Assembly (NCBI GenBank): GCA_029260075.1
Contig: JAJDDY010000060.1
Location: forward strand, 1 to 32,006
DNA from: Phycisphaerae bacterium
GTDB taxonomy: Bacteria > Planctomycetota > Phycisphaerae > UBA1845
Direction of reading: 5' to 3'
Length of the DNA: 32,006 nt
A program made the translations under genes and the position numbers. Positions 22,920-31,919 of this stretch are shown piece after piece. Numbering within the stretch: the stretch's first letter is position 1; the number at the start of each line of letters is the position of its first letter. Below the pieces are notes generated by a model, which saw nothing but the letters and a program-made list of their open reading frames with translations, was not told where the DNA came from and did not search any database.

Positions 22920-23678
22920 TCAAACTCCAATCCGGCTGTACGGAGCAATCTCCGCGCTGATCGCCGCCGACGACGCGGTCGGCGACACGTTGCGAACGAC
23001 GACCACATCCGTCGTGTCTTGGTTTTTCTCGGCCACGCCGCCACTGTTGCGACCGCGCACTGCAAACGCGTGACTGGACAGGTCAGCCAATGCGGCACTG
23101 GTGAACGAAAACGACACCTGCCGTGCGGAGTATGCCACGGTGTTCAGTGCGGTGTCTGAGTCGACCAGCGGCGTCTCATAGTCGATCGTGGCGACCGTCG
23201 GTCCGCTGAACACTTGGAAGTCGGTGGGATAGTCGCCGTGTCCATGAGCAACATACTCCCATTGCACAAGCACCTTGCCACCGGCGAGCGGTTCGGCGAC
23301 GACGCCAACCGGAGCGTTAGGCATCGCCGGTAGAATGCGGTTCACACCGGCGTCGAAGTCGATTCGAATCGGCGGGAACATCTCCGATATCATCCCGTTG
23401 CCGAGGAATCGCACGGCCGTGTATTGGTACGCTTGGTCAGCCTTGTGTGTCATGCCCGGGTAGTTTTTGATCTGCGTGTCCGCGCCGATCGCCAAGCCGC
23501 AGTACGTCCATGCATGCGGCTGCGGATAGAGCTCGCGGCGCAGCAACGCCACACCGCCTTGTCGCCACGGAAACGTCGCCCCGCGCGTCAGGGTCATCAT
23601 CAGCCCAAAGTGTGCGGGCTGATCCGCCTGACCGAATGGGTCACTAACGACTCGGTGATGGTCGACCATGTAACTCAT
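22920..23678 (-). CDS. Tail-associated protein with fibronectin III-like domain
   Basis: A 252-aa protein. The N-terminal half (LTRGATFPWRQGGVALLRRE, WTYCGLAIGAD) is not recognised. Residues about 120-215 have the strand pattern of an FnIII domain (APVGVVAEPLAGGKVLVQWEY, TDFQVFSG, ADLSSHAFAVRGRN). Such domains are common on phage tails and tail fibres. Its start overlaps the previous gene's stop by one base. Confidence 0.65.
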   Translation of the reverse strand: MSYMVDHHRVVSDPFGQADQPAHFGLMMTLTRGATFPWRQGGVALLRRELYPQPHAWTYCGLAIGADTQIKNYPGMTHKADQAYQYTAVRFLGNGMISEMFPPIRIDFDAGVNRILPAMPNAPVGVVAEPLAGGKVLVQWEYVAHGHGDYPTDFQVFSGPTVATIDYETPLVDSDTALNTVAYSARQVSFSFTSAALADLSSHAFAVRGRNSGGVAEKNQDTTDVVVVRNVSPTASSAAISAEIAPYSRIGV

Positions 23679-25609
23679 CAGACGCGTACGAACTCCACCT
23701 TGTCATCCGTCAAGCCCTGCTGCACGCGCTCCTTGTAGAGCGACGTCACACCGTCCGAGTCGAACACTTCAGTTTCTCCGGTAGCCTTGTCGGCCACCTT
23801 CTTCGTGGGTGCGACGGACTGCACCACAGTGTTGACCTGCACACCCATCGACCCGTTGGCCTTGTTGGCCGACTGCAACGCCGCCCACACCGTAGTGGCC
23901 ACCGTGGCGGCACTTGGCGCCGTGGCTCCGGGTATGGTGCCCAGTGGCAGGATGACGAACGTCGTGGTCGCGTCGGGCGCCGTCGCCCACGCTGCGGCCA
24001 TGGTCGCGACCTTGGTGCTGCCGACGTAACTGTTGACGATCTGTGACTGCCCGGCACCGGTGCCTCCGGTGAGTGCGATGATGGCGTGCTTGTAGTAGTC
24101 GTCCACGGCCGACGCCCCCGCGTCGAGCGTGATGGTCGAAGCCGCTCCGGCCTGCGCCGTGTTCGCACGTAGCTGTGTCTCGCCCAATCCACCGCCGCCG
24201 GCCGGCGCCTGAGCCAAAGCAGCGGCCGTATACCGCGACACCCCGGCGTTGTTCTCAATGAGCTCATTGAAAAGGGCGGTCGCCACGCCCGGTGGAACGG
24301 CCGGGTCATAGTCGACGGCGAGTAGATGATCCAAGTGGATGTCAGCCAGCGCCGTATCCACCTCCGCGTTAACCAGTGCCTGCGACAAGTCGTTGAGTGC
24401 ATCGAGCGTGTTCTTTGTGCCCGCAATCCCCGCGATCCGGTTGGACGCATCCACCGTGGCCAGTCCGCCGTTGGTGCCGGGCGCGATGTTCGGCACTCCG
24501 GTCGCGATGTTGCCCAGTGTCGTGCGGTCAGCGGCGGTGAAGTCCACCGCCGTCGTATCCACGATTTGCGCCACGCGGTTGAACTTGCGCGTCGCACCGC
24601 CCTCGATCACCGTGAAGGTGAAGACCAGTCCTTCGATGGGAGAGGCTGCGGTCATGTCGTACTCGATCCAATACCGCCCGGCTTCCAGTTGCACCATTGT
24701 GGTTTGAGCCACGTGCGTTGTAGGATGCTGAAGGTTGGCGCTGCGTGCGGTGCCTTCCTCATTGACGACCGCGACGGTCGGCGCCGAGTCCGGCTCTTCC
24801 ATGTTGCCCATCGTGTCGTAGTTGTTGAGGTACAGTTTGAAGCGCGTGCTACCACTGTCCGGTCGCTCCATCGCACCGGGCGCAGCGATCGTCGTGCGCG
24901 TGTTGTTTTGAATCGCCTGCACGTCAGCCAGGCTCGCCGCAAGACCGCCCACGTTCAGGTTGTCGAGGTACCCCGCTCGTAGGGCGGTCAGCCGCGCTTC
25001 CAGTTTCGTGATCAGATCGTTCACCGAATTCACCGTCGGCGATCCCGGCACGGCGGTGTTGAGTGCGGCGTCCACTTCCGTATTGACCTCGCCCTTCATC
25101 GTGGCACTCATACCACCGAGGCCGGTGAGTCCGGCACCGGCCACACCGATCGTTGTATTAGTCGTGTTGACCGTGGTGTTCATGCCGTCGATATCAAGCC
25201 CGCCGGCGTCGCTGATCGCCAGTCCGCCCGCCGCGTCGGCCGCAGCATTAGGCAGGGCGGTCATACCGCCGCGCACCGAATCGTCGAAGTCCATCGCGTG
25301 CTGGGCGCTGGCGTGCCCATATGTCTCGATCACCACGGCCTTGTCGAGCCACGCCTTGGCGCCCTGATCAACGACATACAGCACGATCCGTGCGGCCTGC
25401 ATTTCCGTGGCGGTGAGCACGATGCTGTAGCCTTGCCCCTCATCCGTAAACGCGTTGGTTGTGTTGGCCTCGACGCCTTCGTCCGTCATGACCTTCGTGT
25501 CACCGAGCGCATGAACCGCAGCCACGTTGAAGTTCACGCCGTCCGTGTTGTAGAGCTCGAAGTTGATCGTCGCCGACGCCCCGTATTTTCTCATGTGTAC
25601 GCCCTGCAT
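23678..25609 (-). CDS. Long phage tail/fibre-like structural protein
   Basis: A 643-aa, Ala/Thr-rich, low-Cys protein. The N-terminal beta domain (ATINFELYNTDGVNF) is followed by a fibrous Asn/Thr-rich part (DGMNTTVNTTNTTIGVAGAGL), a second beta domain (STRFKLYLNNYDTMGNMEEPDS) and the segment ALADIHLDHLLAVDYDP, which I recall from tail proteins of environmental phages. The C-terminus repeats Val/Ala strands. ATG 25609 directly follows the upstream TAG; an alternative start is MRKYGAS 15 bp inside. Likely a tail fibre or spike. Confidence 0.7.
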   Translation of the reverse strand: MQGVHMRKYGASATINFELYNTDGVNFNVAAVHALGDTKVMTDEGVEANTTNAFTDEGQGYSIVLTATEMQAARIVLYVVDQGAKAWLDKAVVIETYGHASAQHAMDFDDSVRGGMTALPNAAADAAGGLAISDAGGLDIDGMNTTVNTTNTTIGVAGAGLTGLGGMSATMKGEVNTEVDAALNTAVPGSPTVNSVNDLITKLEARLTALRAGYLDNLNVGGLAASLADVQAIQNNTRTTIAAPGAMERPDSGSTRFKLYLNNYDTMGNMEEPDSAPTVAVVNEEGTARSANLQHPTTHVAQTTMVQLEAGRYWIEYDMTAASPIEGLVFTFTVIEGGATRKFNRVAQIVDTTAVDFTAADRTTLGNIATGVPNIAPGTNGGLATVDASNRIAGIAGTKNTLDALNDLSQALVNAEVDTALADIHLDHLLAVDYDPAVPPGVATALFNELIENNAGVSRYTAAALAQAPAGGGGLGETQLRANTAQAGAASTITLDAGASAVDDYYKHAIIALTGGTGAGQSQIVNSYVGSTKVATMAAAWATAPDATTTFVILPLGTIPGATAPSAATVATTVWAALQSANKANGSMGVQVNTVVQSVAPTKKVADKATGETEVFDSDGVTSLYKERVQQGLTDDKVEFVRV

Positions 25610-26839
25610 CTAGCACGTCTCCCGTCTGCGTCGCAGCACCGTAATGTCAGACAATGGTTCCTGATGCAGAAACTGATTCCACATATCCACGCACTCGCCC
25701 GTCTTCTGTGCGGTGAAGTTGTTGACGATCCGAAACCCCTGCTGGCACCATTCCACCTCATTGGGCACATTGCCGTTGATGCTGTCGAAGATTTCGACGA
25801 CGGACAGGTTAGCTTTCGTCGTGGTGAGCGCCACACCGAAGGCCGGCGTCTCCACCACGGCGGGCAGATTCTTGTTGACGTTCGATTGCCGCCCATACCG
25901 GCCGAAGAACTTCATGTCCTGTCCGAACTGGGCGTTCGGTCCCGTGTGCCGCCACGTCCACTTGCCGCCCTTAATCAGGTAGTCGAAATCCGGATTGTCT
26001 CTCGGCCCGCCCACGCTGTTGGTGGTGTGGTCCGTCACGATGCCGATCTTCTGCTGGGTTTCTCCGACGATCACCAGCTTGGCGCTGTCACCGTCGTCGG
26101 CGGGCGTGTCCTGACACATCGCAAGCGTCGACGCCGAACCCAGCGTATCCTCGCCCGCGAAGTCGCCCGTGCTGCCCTGCGTGTCGGACTCGAACGAACC
26201 GAGCACCGTATAGTCACCCAGGAATGTATTGTTCGTGTCGATGGTCGCCCCGTCGTCGGTGAACACGTAGTACGATCCGATGAACACGTTGACGATGTCG
26301 GCGGGGTTGGAACCGTTCGTCCACATCGGCGCTACGTTCGTTGCGCTTCCGCTTTGGCAGTCCATCGAACTCAGGTTGACCACGAGCGATTCGCCAATGC
26401 GTAGTTGGAAGGCGCTGGTGTTGGACAGCTTGAACTTCATCTCCATCAGCGGCCAGGTGTCCACGGTAATGGCTCCGGCCACCGTCGCCACCAGGCTGTT
26501 GTTCGCATCGTACACCTTGACGTCGCCGTTGCTCTTGTCCCACTTCAGATAGACATGCGGCGACGCTTCATTGGCTCGGAAGAACTCCGGAATCGCCGTC
26601 GTCGTGCCCAGGCTGTCCCACCGAGCAAGGAATCCGATCGTGATCCAATCGGTACCCGGTGCGAACGTGTCCGCCACGAGCTTAGACGGGCTGGCGACGT
26701 TGGCGATCTTGTAGACGTACGTTTCCTTCGAGCTCAGCGGCGCCGGCGACGTCACCACGGTGACATCCACCTGCCCGGGTACGAGCGTGTGCAAGCTCCC
26801 GGAATTGGCGCCGTCAAAGTCTGGGAGCTTAATAGCCAT
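25610..26839 (-). CDS. Phage structural protein with lectin/LamG-like part
   Basis: A 409-aa protein. Residues about 1-215 show a beta-sandwich pattern (WITIGFLARWDSL, HVYLKWDKSNGDVKVYDANNSLVATV, AFQLRIGESLVVNL, VFIGSYYVFTDDGATID) similar to concanavalin/LamG-like domains that bind glycans. The remainder is unfamiliar and ends SDITVLRRRRETC. It is probably surface exposed on the tail. The spacing to its ribosome-binding site (GGAG, about 12 nt) is longer than usual. Confidence 0.6.
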   Translation of the reverse strand: MAIKLPDFDGANSGSLHTLVPGQVDVTVVTSPAPLSSKETYVYKIANVASPSKLVADTFAPGTDWITIGFLARWDSLGTTTAIPEFFRANEASPHVYLKWDKSNGDVKVYDANNSLVATVAGAITVDTWPLMEMKFKLSNTSAFQLRIGESLVVNLSSMDCQSGSATNVAPMWTNGSNPADIVNVFIGSYYVFTDDGATIDTNNTFLGDYTVLGSFESDTQGSTGDFAGEDTLGSASTLAMCQDTPADDGDSAKLVIVGETQQKIGIVTDHTTNSVGGPRDNPDFDYLIKGGKWTWRHTGPNAQFGQDMKFFGRYGRQSNVNKNLPAVVETPAFGVALTTTKANLSVVEIFDSINGNVPNEVEWCQQGFRIVNNFTAQKTGECVDMWNQFLHQEPLSDITVLRRRRETC

Positions 26840-26854
26840 GCGTTTCGCGAGCTC

Positions 26855-28462
26855 CTATGTCGGCGGTGTTTGCGCTGCGATGAACCCGCCGATCACCACC
26901 GTCGCGTCCGCCGCCCCATTCGCCGCCTCGATCTCAAACGTCAGCGTCGACCCGGCGGCGACCACGTGGTTCTTCACCACCGACTGATCGAACGTCGCCG
27001 CATCAAGTATGTTGATCATCTCCGACTGGTTCGAGAAAATGCTCAACCCGTCGTCCATGATGTCGATAATGCACGGCCCACCCGCAGGCGCCGTGCCGAG
27101 CGATCCGTAGGCCTCCTTGATCGTAAACGCGATCGGGCAGTAGAGTTTGATCTTGGTCACCGCCACGGTGAGCGCACCGGGAATAACGACGTCGCGCGTG
27201 TAGGGAATCGCCTCGCTCGTTCCCGCCAGGTCCGCCGCATCCATGTCCGACCGACCCGTCTCCACCCAGAACGATCCATCGAAACGCAGGTCGAGCGTGC
27301 GCAATCTGTCGGACAACTTGTAGTCCTTGCCGTTGGCAAGCCTGATGTTGCCTGTCGCGTGCTTGACCACGACTACCTCGCCGGTCACGTTGGGCACGAG
27401 TCGCACCAAAGTTCCTCGGGTTATCACGCCGCTGATCGTGTCCAGGTCATCGGTGGCCGCAGCCGCTTCGGTCGCCACATGGGTAAACGTCTTGGTGATG
27501 TTGATGACGCCCGCCGCCATGGTCGCCACGGTGTTGTCCTCCATGTCCAGCAACCCAAGGTCGGCGATGCCGAACCCGGCGGCGTCCAGGTCCGTGGACA
27601 ACAGATTGGGTGTAGAGAAACTCCGGAACAGTTCCCTTAGATTGGCGCCGTCAGAGATGAAGGCGATGAACTTGGTGGTGTCGTCCATCACATAAGCACC
27701 TTGCGGCCCTGTTAAGTTGGCTTGGATGGTCACGGTCCTGGCGGCGTCGGCCGCCTGCAGAATATAGATGCGTCCGAAGTCACCGGCAGTAAACGCGCCG
27801 AAGCCGGTCAGCATATCGGACGCGTCGCCGTTGAACGTGTCGACCAGGATGTAGCTCGGCTGGCCGCTAAGCGTGATCGCACCGGACGCGCTGAGCACCA
27901 CCGTAGGCGGATCGGCCAGCCCCAGGTTTCGCACGTTGTCAATGTCCTGGTTGTTGAAGTCCACCAGTGCCGTCGGGTTGAACAGCCACCAACTCGTGAT
28001 CGCTCCCACCTGATAGTTCTCGGGCCGTCGATCGGTCACCGTCGTCACCGTCGTCGCATCGGTCACCACCGTCGCTAACTTGACATGGTCACCCACCGGC
28101 CAGCCCGACGTGCCCACGGTCAGCGTTTGCGTCGCGTCGAGCGATAGGTAGTTCGTGGCGCTGGCGGTCATGGCCACACTGGCATCACCCGCGTAGGTTT
28201 TCGAGGCAGCGGCGATCGAGTACTGCATCTTAAACACACCAACGTTTAGCCCGCTGTCCAGATCGATCACCAGCCCCTGCGCCGCAGCGGCCACCAGCGT
28301 CATGAGATTGTTCTCCAGGTTCATCAGCCGCGCAAACGCTGAGGGTGCGGAGTTTTCGTCGGCACCGAACGTCTGGTGTTTGATCCCGGTACCGGGATCC
28401 GTCGTACTCCCCAGCGCTTCGGCGCTTGCTTCCACCAATTCCGACATCACCGGATTCGCCAT
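26855..28462 (-). CDS. Phage tail-like structural protein
   Basis: A 535-aa, Thr/Ala/Asp-rich protein with few charged residues and almost no Cys. The N-terminus (SAFARLMNLENNLMTLVAAAAQ) then YLSLDATQTLTVGTSGWPVGDHVKLATVVTD resembles the start of tail fibre or appendage proteins of siphophages. The central part contains short repeated beta motifs (SGAITLSGQPSYILVD, DDLDTISGVITRG) and the C-terminus is a beta domain ending FIAAQTPPT. AGGAG precedes the ATG. Confidence 0.65.
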   Translation of the reverse strand: MANPVMSELVEASAEALGSTTDPGTGIKHQTFGADENSAPSAFARLMNLENNLMTLVAAAAQGLVIDLDSGLNVGVFKMQYSIAAASKTYAGDASVAMTASATNYLSLDATQTLTVGTSGWPVGDHVKLATVVTDATTVTTVTDRRPENYQVGAITSWWLFNPTALVDFNNQDIDNVRNLGLADPPTVVLSASGAITLSGQPSYILVDTFNGDASDMLTGFGAFTAGDFGRIYILQAADAARTVTIQANLTGPQGAYVMDDTTKFIAFISDGANLRELFRSFSTPNLLSTDLDAAGFGIADLGLLDMEDNTVATMAAGVINITKTFTHVATEAAAATDDLDTISGVITRGTLVRLVPNVTGEVVVVKHATGNIRLANGKDYKLSDRLRTLDLRFDGSFWVETGRSDMDAADLAGTSEAIPYTRDVVIPGALTVAVTKIKLYCPIAFTIKEAYGSLGTAPAGGPCIIDIMDDGLSIFSNQSEMINILDAATFDQSVVKNHVVAAGSTLTFEIEAANGAADATVVIGGFIAAQTPPT

Positions 28463-28471
28463 CTCAAACTC

Positions 28472-28954
28472 CTATGCAAAATCGAACGTCAGCACACTGC
28501 TCGGCTGATCGAAGCCATTGATCGTCAACGAGTCCAGTGGGTCGGGGTCGGTCCCGCTCACCACGATCGTCGTCTCGACAAGCGCCGCCGATTGCACCAC
28601 ACCGTCCGCACCGATCGCCTGCACCGCAAACTTCCACGCACCGAACGCCGCCGGCACATCCACAACAACGGTCACAAACGGCGGGGCCGTACCCACCGGC
28701 GTAACGCCCACCCGCGTGCGACCGATGCCGCCGCGTGGCCGTGCCGCGCGACTGTCACCCACGCGCCCCACACCAACCGGTCGCCGCCCCACACCGCCCA
28801 GGCGATCGCGCCCCGGAAACACATCGTGCCCCCGAACGAGCAGCGGTTTCGTCAGGTCGATCGCCCCCGTACCGCCGTCGGTAAACACCTGCAACCGATC
28901 ACCCGCATCCCACCCCTCATCCACCGGAACCTTGAATCGTATCGCCTGCCTCAT
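28472..28954 (-). CDS. Small tail-like protein with Gly/Arg-rich insert
   Basis: A 160-aa protein. Residues 1-45 and 90-160 form beta segments (RLQVFTDGGTGAIDL; FVTVVVDVPAAFGAWKFAVQ) of Ig-like type. Between them, at 49-86, lies a stretch of Gly, Arg and Val (GGVGRRPVGVGRVGDSRAAR) that looks disordered or linker-like. The ATG overlaps the upstream stop by 4 bp (ATGA), and the downstream neighbour follows after 9 bp. Function unknown. Confidence 0.6.
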   Translation of the reverse strand: MRQAIRFKVPVDEGWDAGDRLQVFTDGGTGAIDLTKPLLVRGHDVFPGRDRLGGVGRRPVGVGRVGDSRAARPRGGIGRTRVGVTPVGTAPPFVTVVVDVPAAFGAWKFAVQAIGADGVVQSAALVETTIVVSGTDPDPLDSLTINGFDQPSSVLTFDFA

Positions 28955-31452
28955 TCCGTCCCCACCTCCGGCGCCCCGCGCAGGTCCGACAGATGCAGCA
29001 CCGTCCGAAACCCCGCACCCGGCGAGTTGATGTACTCCGTGCGAATGATCATCGGGTTGCGGTCGAAGTGCAGGTCGAGGCCGGACGCTCCCTCGAACAC
29101 GTCGCCGATTCGGTAGCTCGGGTCGATCCAGAACGACTCCACCGACCCGCTGACAACGTCCTGCACCATCTCGCTCGACGTATCGAGTGCGAAGTGCACG
29201 AGTCGTATCTTGTCGTTGCGGTCCTCGAACCGTGGATCGCCGTCGACGGCCTGCGTGTTGAGCGAACTGTTCTGTCCGCGCCGATTGCGCACCACGAATC
29301 GGTCACGCCCGAGATCAACAACCTGTGATCGCCGTCGCGTAAACGATGCCCCACCAGGCGTCGCGGTAAAACTCAGCCGATCGTCACCGCGTATCGTGCA
29401 GGTGACCGACACCATGAAACTGGGCTCACCGAACAGGTCACCGTTGTTGTCGTCACAGTTGTCGGTGTCCTTCCCGAACCCGGTCAGCCCCAGGTAGGCT
29501 TCAATCATTCGCACGCCGTTCGCCGGAAACTCCGGCTCACTATTGAGCAGCGGACTCTCAAGCAGGTTCGGTTCCGTCAACGTGATCGACGCACGGTCCG
29601 GGTCGATGTGTACCCCGCCCGAGTAGCGCACCCACTTCGTCGAGGCCAACGCAGTGCGTGGATCGGTCTCCGAGAAGTTCAGGCGCACCACAGGACGACG
29701 ATCACCCGTCAGTTCAATGCGCCCGATCAGTTCACCGAAAGGCCGACGACGCGGCACCCAGTCCTTTGATTGAAACAGATCGCCGCCGATGGCCGGGTCG
29801 ACCAGAACAAGCGTGGCGTTAGCAAAATCGGGTGGCCCGACCTCAGGGTCTGCCTCATTGAAATACGGGCTGTACAACGCCTTAGACCAACCGATCCGTT
29901 CATAGTCCGACGTGCCGTCCGCGTTGAACCACCGCCAGTCATCCGGAAAAATCCACAGCCGGCCCACGTCGGCCACGCTCGCATGGTCAGGGTTGTTGCC
30001 GTGGTAGACTGACAGGTCCGGCTTGGGTTGCCCGTTCGCATCGAACTGGCTGAACTCATCCCGCCAGAACTTCATGGCCGCCCGCTTCATCGTCAGGATT
30101 TTGCACGCGCGGGTCTGGTCGGTTTCATCCGCGTCGATCATCGCCTCCGTCACGTCCAGCTTGTCCGTCGGCATCCAACCCGGCCGCAGCAGCAGCGTCA
30201 CCTCAAACAGTTGATCGCCGCCGAGAAATATCGACCGGTTGATCCCCCGGCGATCGATGGTCAGGTCCACCTGCGCCGCCCGATTCGCGATCGCCACGTC
30301 GCGATCACTGCGCCCCGTGCCGTCGCTAAACGGCGCCTCGCGGGCAATGTCGAAAAGCTTCGGCTTACCCATCCGCCGCCCGCGCCGCGCCGAGACACTG
30401 CCCGAATCTTCAATCGCCTCGAACACCCGCAGGAACCAATCCACGCCGCCGCTGATCGCGCGGATCGGGATTTCGTAATGCAGCCCGGCGGATTCGGTGA
30501 TGGCCGCGATCGCCTCCTCCGCGTTGGTCGACGTGATGGACAGGTCGTTCACCCGCGCGGTCAACAGGCGAACAATCGGGTCCGTCGACGACAGCCCTCC
30601 GGTCCGATCGCTCGGCGGTTCAATCTCGGCCAGCGACTTGGTGTCCAAAAGGAACTCGTCCGGCGACACCCCGTCCGATTGAAACACATAGAAGATCACC
30701 ACATAGCGCAGCGCCTGGGCGAACGTCCAGAACTTCGCCTCAGGCGCGTTGTCCTCAGTAAACAGATGCACCGGCTGTCCGCCCGCCTTATCCACCGGGA
30801 AGGCCGTCGCCGTCCGGTTCGGCAGTCCTTGGGCGTTGAAGATCGCTGGCAGCGCCGAAACGTTCCGGGCCAGCGTGGCCGACTTCTCGGGATCCCACGG
30901 CCCGAACCGCTCGAGCGGATCGAACATCAGCAGCCGCCCGGTGATCTGCGCCGCATCGCTACCCCGCAATCGTTCCTGCCCCTCCGACAAACAGGTGCAG
31001 TCCACCTCCTGCGTCTTCTCGTTCCAGATGATGCGCGACGTCTGCGGGAACCCCTGAAAGTACACCACGCGGTCTCTGCCTATCCCCTGCGAAATGCGTA
31101 TGCGCCGATCCGGGCTCAGTTGCCGTATCAGATCAGCGAAGTGCTGGTCACCCACAGAACCGCCAACAGTGAGTTTCGAGGCATCCAGTCCGGCCGCGAT
31201 GGTCGCCGTCGTATCGCCCCCGTCCATCGCTTCGGTAATGCCACGCCAGTCGAACACATTCGAGGCGATGTACCGGTTGCTGCCGAAGGACGTTTCCAGC
31301 CGCAGCGTCACCGGCGGATGCACCCGCTGCAGCGCGGTGGGCGCATTGCTGACGCTCTTGAGCGACGGACCAAGCGGCGAGCTCCCTAGCCCAGACCCTG
31401 GTCGCGGCGCCGAACCCGGCAGCTCACCCGCACTGGTTCCCGGCAGCGCCAT
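28951..31452 (-). CDS. Large tail hub/baseplate-like protein
   Basis: An 833-aa protein, the largest in the operon. The N-terminal 45 residues are Pro/Gly/Ser-rich. Residues about 50-170 (VTLRLETSFGSNRYIASNVFDWRG, YFQGFPQTSRIIWNEKTQEVDCTCLSEGQERL) resemble the first domain of phage tail hub proteins. The rest is beta-rich, with WRDEFSQFDANGQPKPDLSVYHG and an Asp/Asn-rich CDDNNGDLFGEPS. It overlaps the previous stop by one base and the next gene by 4 bp. A hub or tail tip is the best guess, from size, position and composition; no diagnostic motif was found. Confidence 0.6.
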   Translation of the reverse strand: MALPGTSAGELPGSAPRPGSGLGSSPLGPSLKSVSNAPTALQRVHPPVTLRLETSFGSNRYIASNVFDWRGITEAMDGGDTTATIAAGLDASKLTVGGSVGDQHFADLIRQLSPDRRIRISQGIGRDRVVYFQGFPQTSRIIWNEKTQEVDCTCLSEGQERLRGSDAAQITGRLLMFDPLERFGPWDPEKSATLARNVSALPAIFNAQGLPNRTATAFPVDKAGGQPVHLFTEDNAPEAKFWTFAQALRYVVIFYVFQSDGVSPDEFLLDTKSLAEIEPPSDRTGGLSSTDPIVRLLTARVNDLSITSTNAEEAIAAITESAGLHYEIPIRAISGGVDWFLRVFEAIEDSGSVSARRGRRMGKPKLFDIAREAPFSDGTGRSDRDVAIANRAAQVDLTIDRRGINRSIFLGGDQLFEVTLLLRPGWMPTDKLDVTEAMIDADETDQTRACKILTMKRAAMKFWRDEFSQFDANGQPKPDLSVYHGNNPDHASVADVGRLWIFPDDWRWFNADGTSDYERIGWSKALYSPYFNEADPEVGPPDFANATLVLVDPAIGGDLFQSKDWVPRRRPFGELIGRIELTGDRRPVVRLNFSETDPRTALASTKWVRYSGGVHIDPDRASITLTEPNLLESPLLNSEPEFPANGVRMIEAYLGLTGFGKDTDNCDDNNGDLFGEPSFMVSVTCTIRGDDRLSFTATPGGASFTRRRSQVVDLGRDRFVVRNRRGQNSSLNTQAVDGDPRFEDRNDKIRLVHFALDTSSEMVQDVVSGSVESFWIDPSYRIGDVFEGASGLDLHFDRNPMIIRTEYINSPGAGFRTVLHLSDLRGAPEVGTE

Positions 31453-31919
31453 TACGCCAGCACCCTAAAGGTCAGTTCCACGTCCATGATCGCGCCCCAC
31501 GTCGAACCCTTGCGCCGCCGCGACGTCTGTCTCCATTCCGAAAGCACCGCCTTTTCGCCGAGCACGTTACCGTCCGAGTCGGTCAGCTTGGTCGGCTTGA
31601 TCAGCGACGGGTTCGGCTTAATGAGTCCGCCGTGCAGCCGCTCGTTCATCTCCACGATGATCGCGTTCATCGTGGCCCCGTCCTTGGCAAATATTGTGCC
31701 CGCCCAGCGATGCGTCGCCCCATCCGAGCCCAGGTTATCGCGATACACCACGTTGCTCTGCGGCAACTTGTGCTCCACCGCCGCCGGTTCATCGCGGCCG
31801 ACAAGCACCCGCACCGAAAACAGCGCATCCGACGCCGTGTTGCGTGCCCCCCCGCGCTGACCCAGGTCGAGCACCGGAACACCGCCGGAACTGATACCGA
31901 ACTCAGGTGGCGCAGGCAT
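31452..31919 (-). CDS. Small tail/baseplate-adaptor-like protein
   Basis: A 155-aa protein. The middle (ATHRWAGTIFAKDGATMNAIIVEMNERLHGG) followed by a short linker and the C-terminal IMDVELTFRVLA strand resembles small hub-adaptor proteins that sit before the hub gene in phage tail operons. Its ATG overlaps the stop of the gene entering from the right (TGATG), and its own stop overlaps the next ATG (TAATG). Confidence 0.55.
   Translation of the reverse strand: MPAPPEFGISSGGVPVLDLGQRGGARNTASDALFSVRVLVGRDEPAAVEHKLPQSNVVYRDNLGSDGATHRWAGTIFAKDGATMNAIIVEMNERLHGGLIKPNPSLIKPTKLTDSDGNVLGEKAVLSEWRQTSRRRKGSTWGAIMDVELTFRVLA

Noticed and set aside
25298-27640. Plus-strand open frames of 368 and 411 codons (25298-26404 and 26405-27640)
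   Set aside because: Same reason: Arg/His/Val-rich shadows of the tail genes on the minus strand.
30028-31389. Plus-strand open frame of 453 codons
   Set aside because: It is antisense to the hub-like gene, rich in Arg, His and Pro, has no ribosome-binding site and no recognisable domain. The GC-rich codon pattern of the minus-strand gene keeps this frame open.
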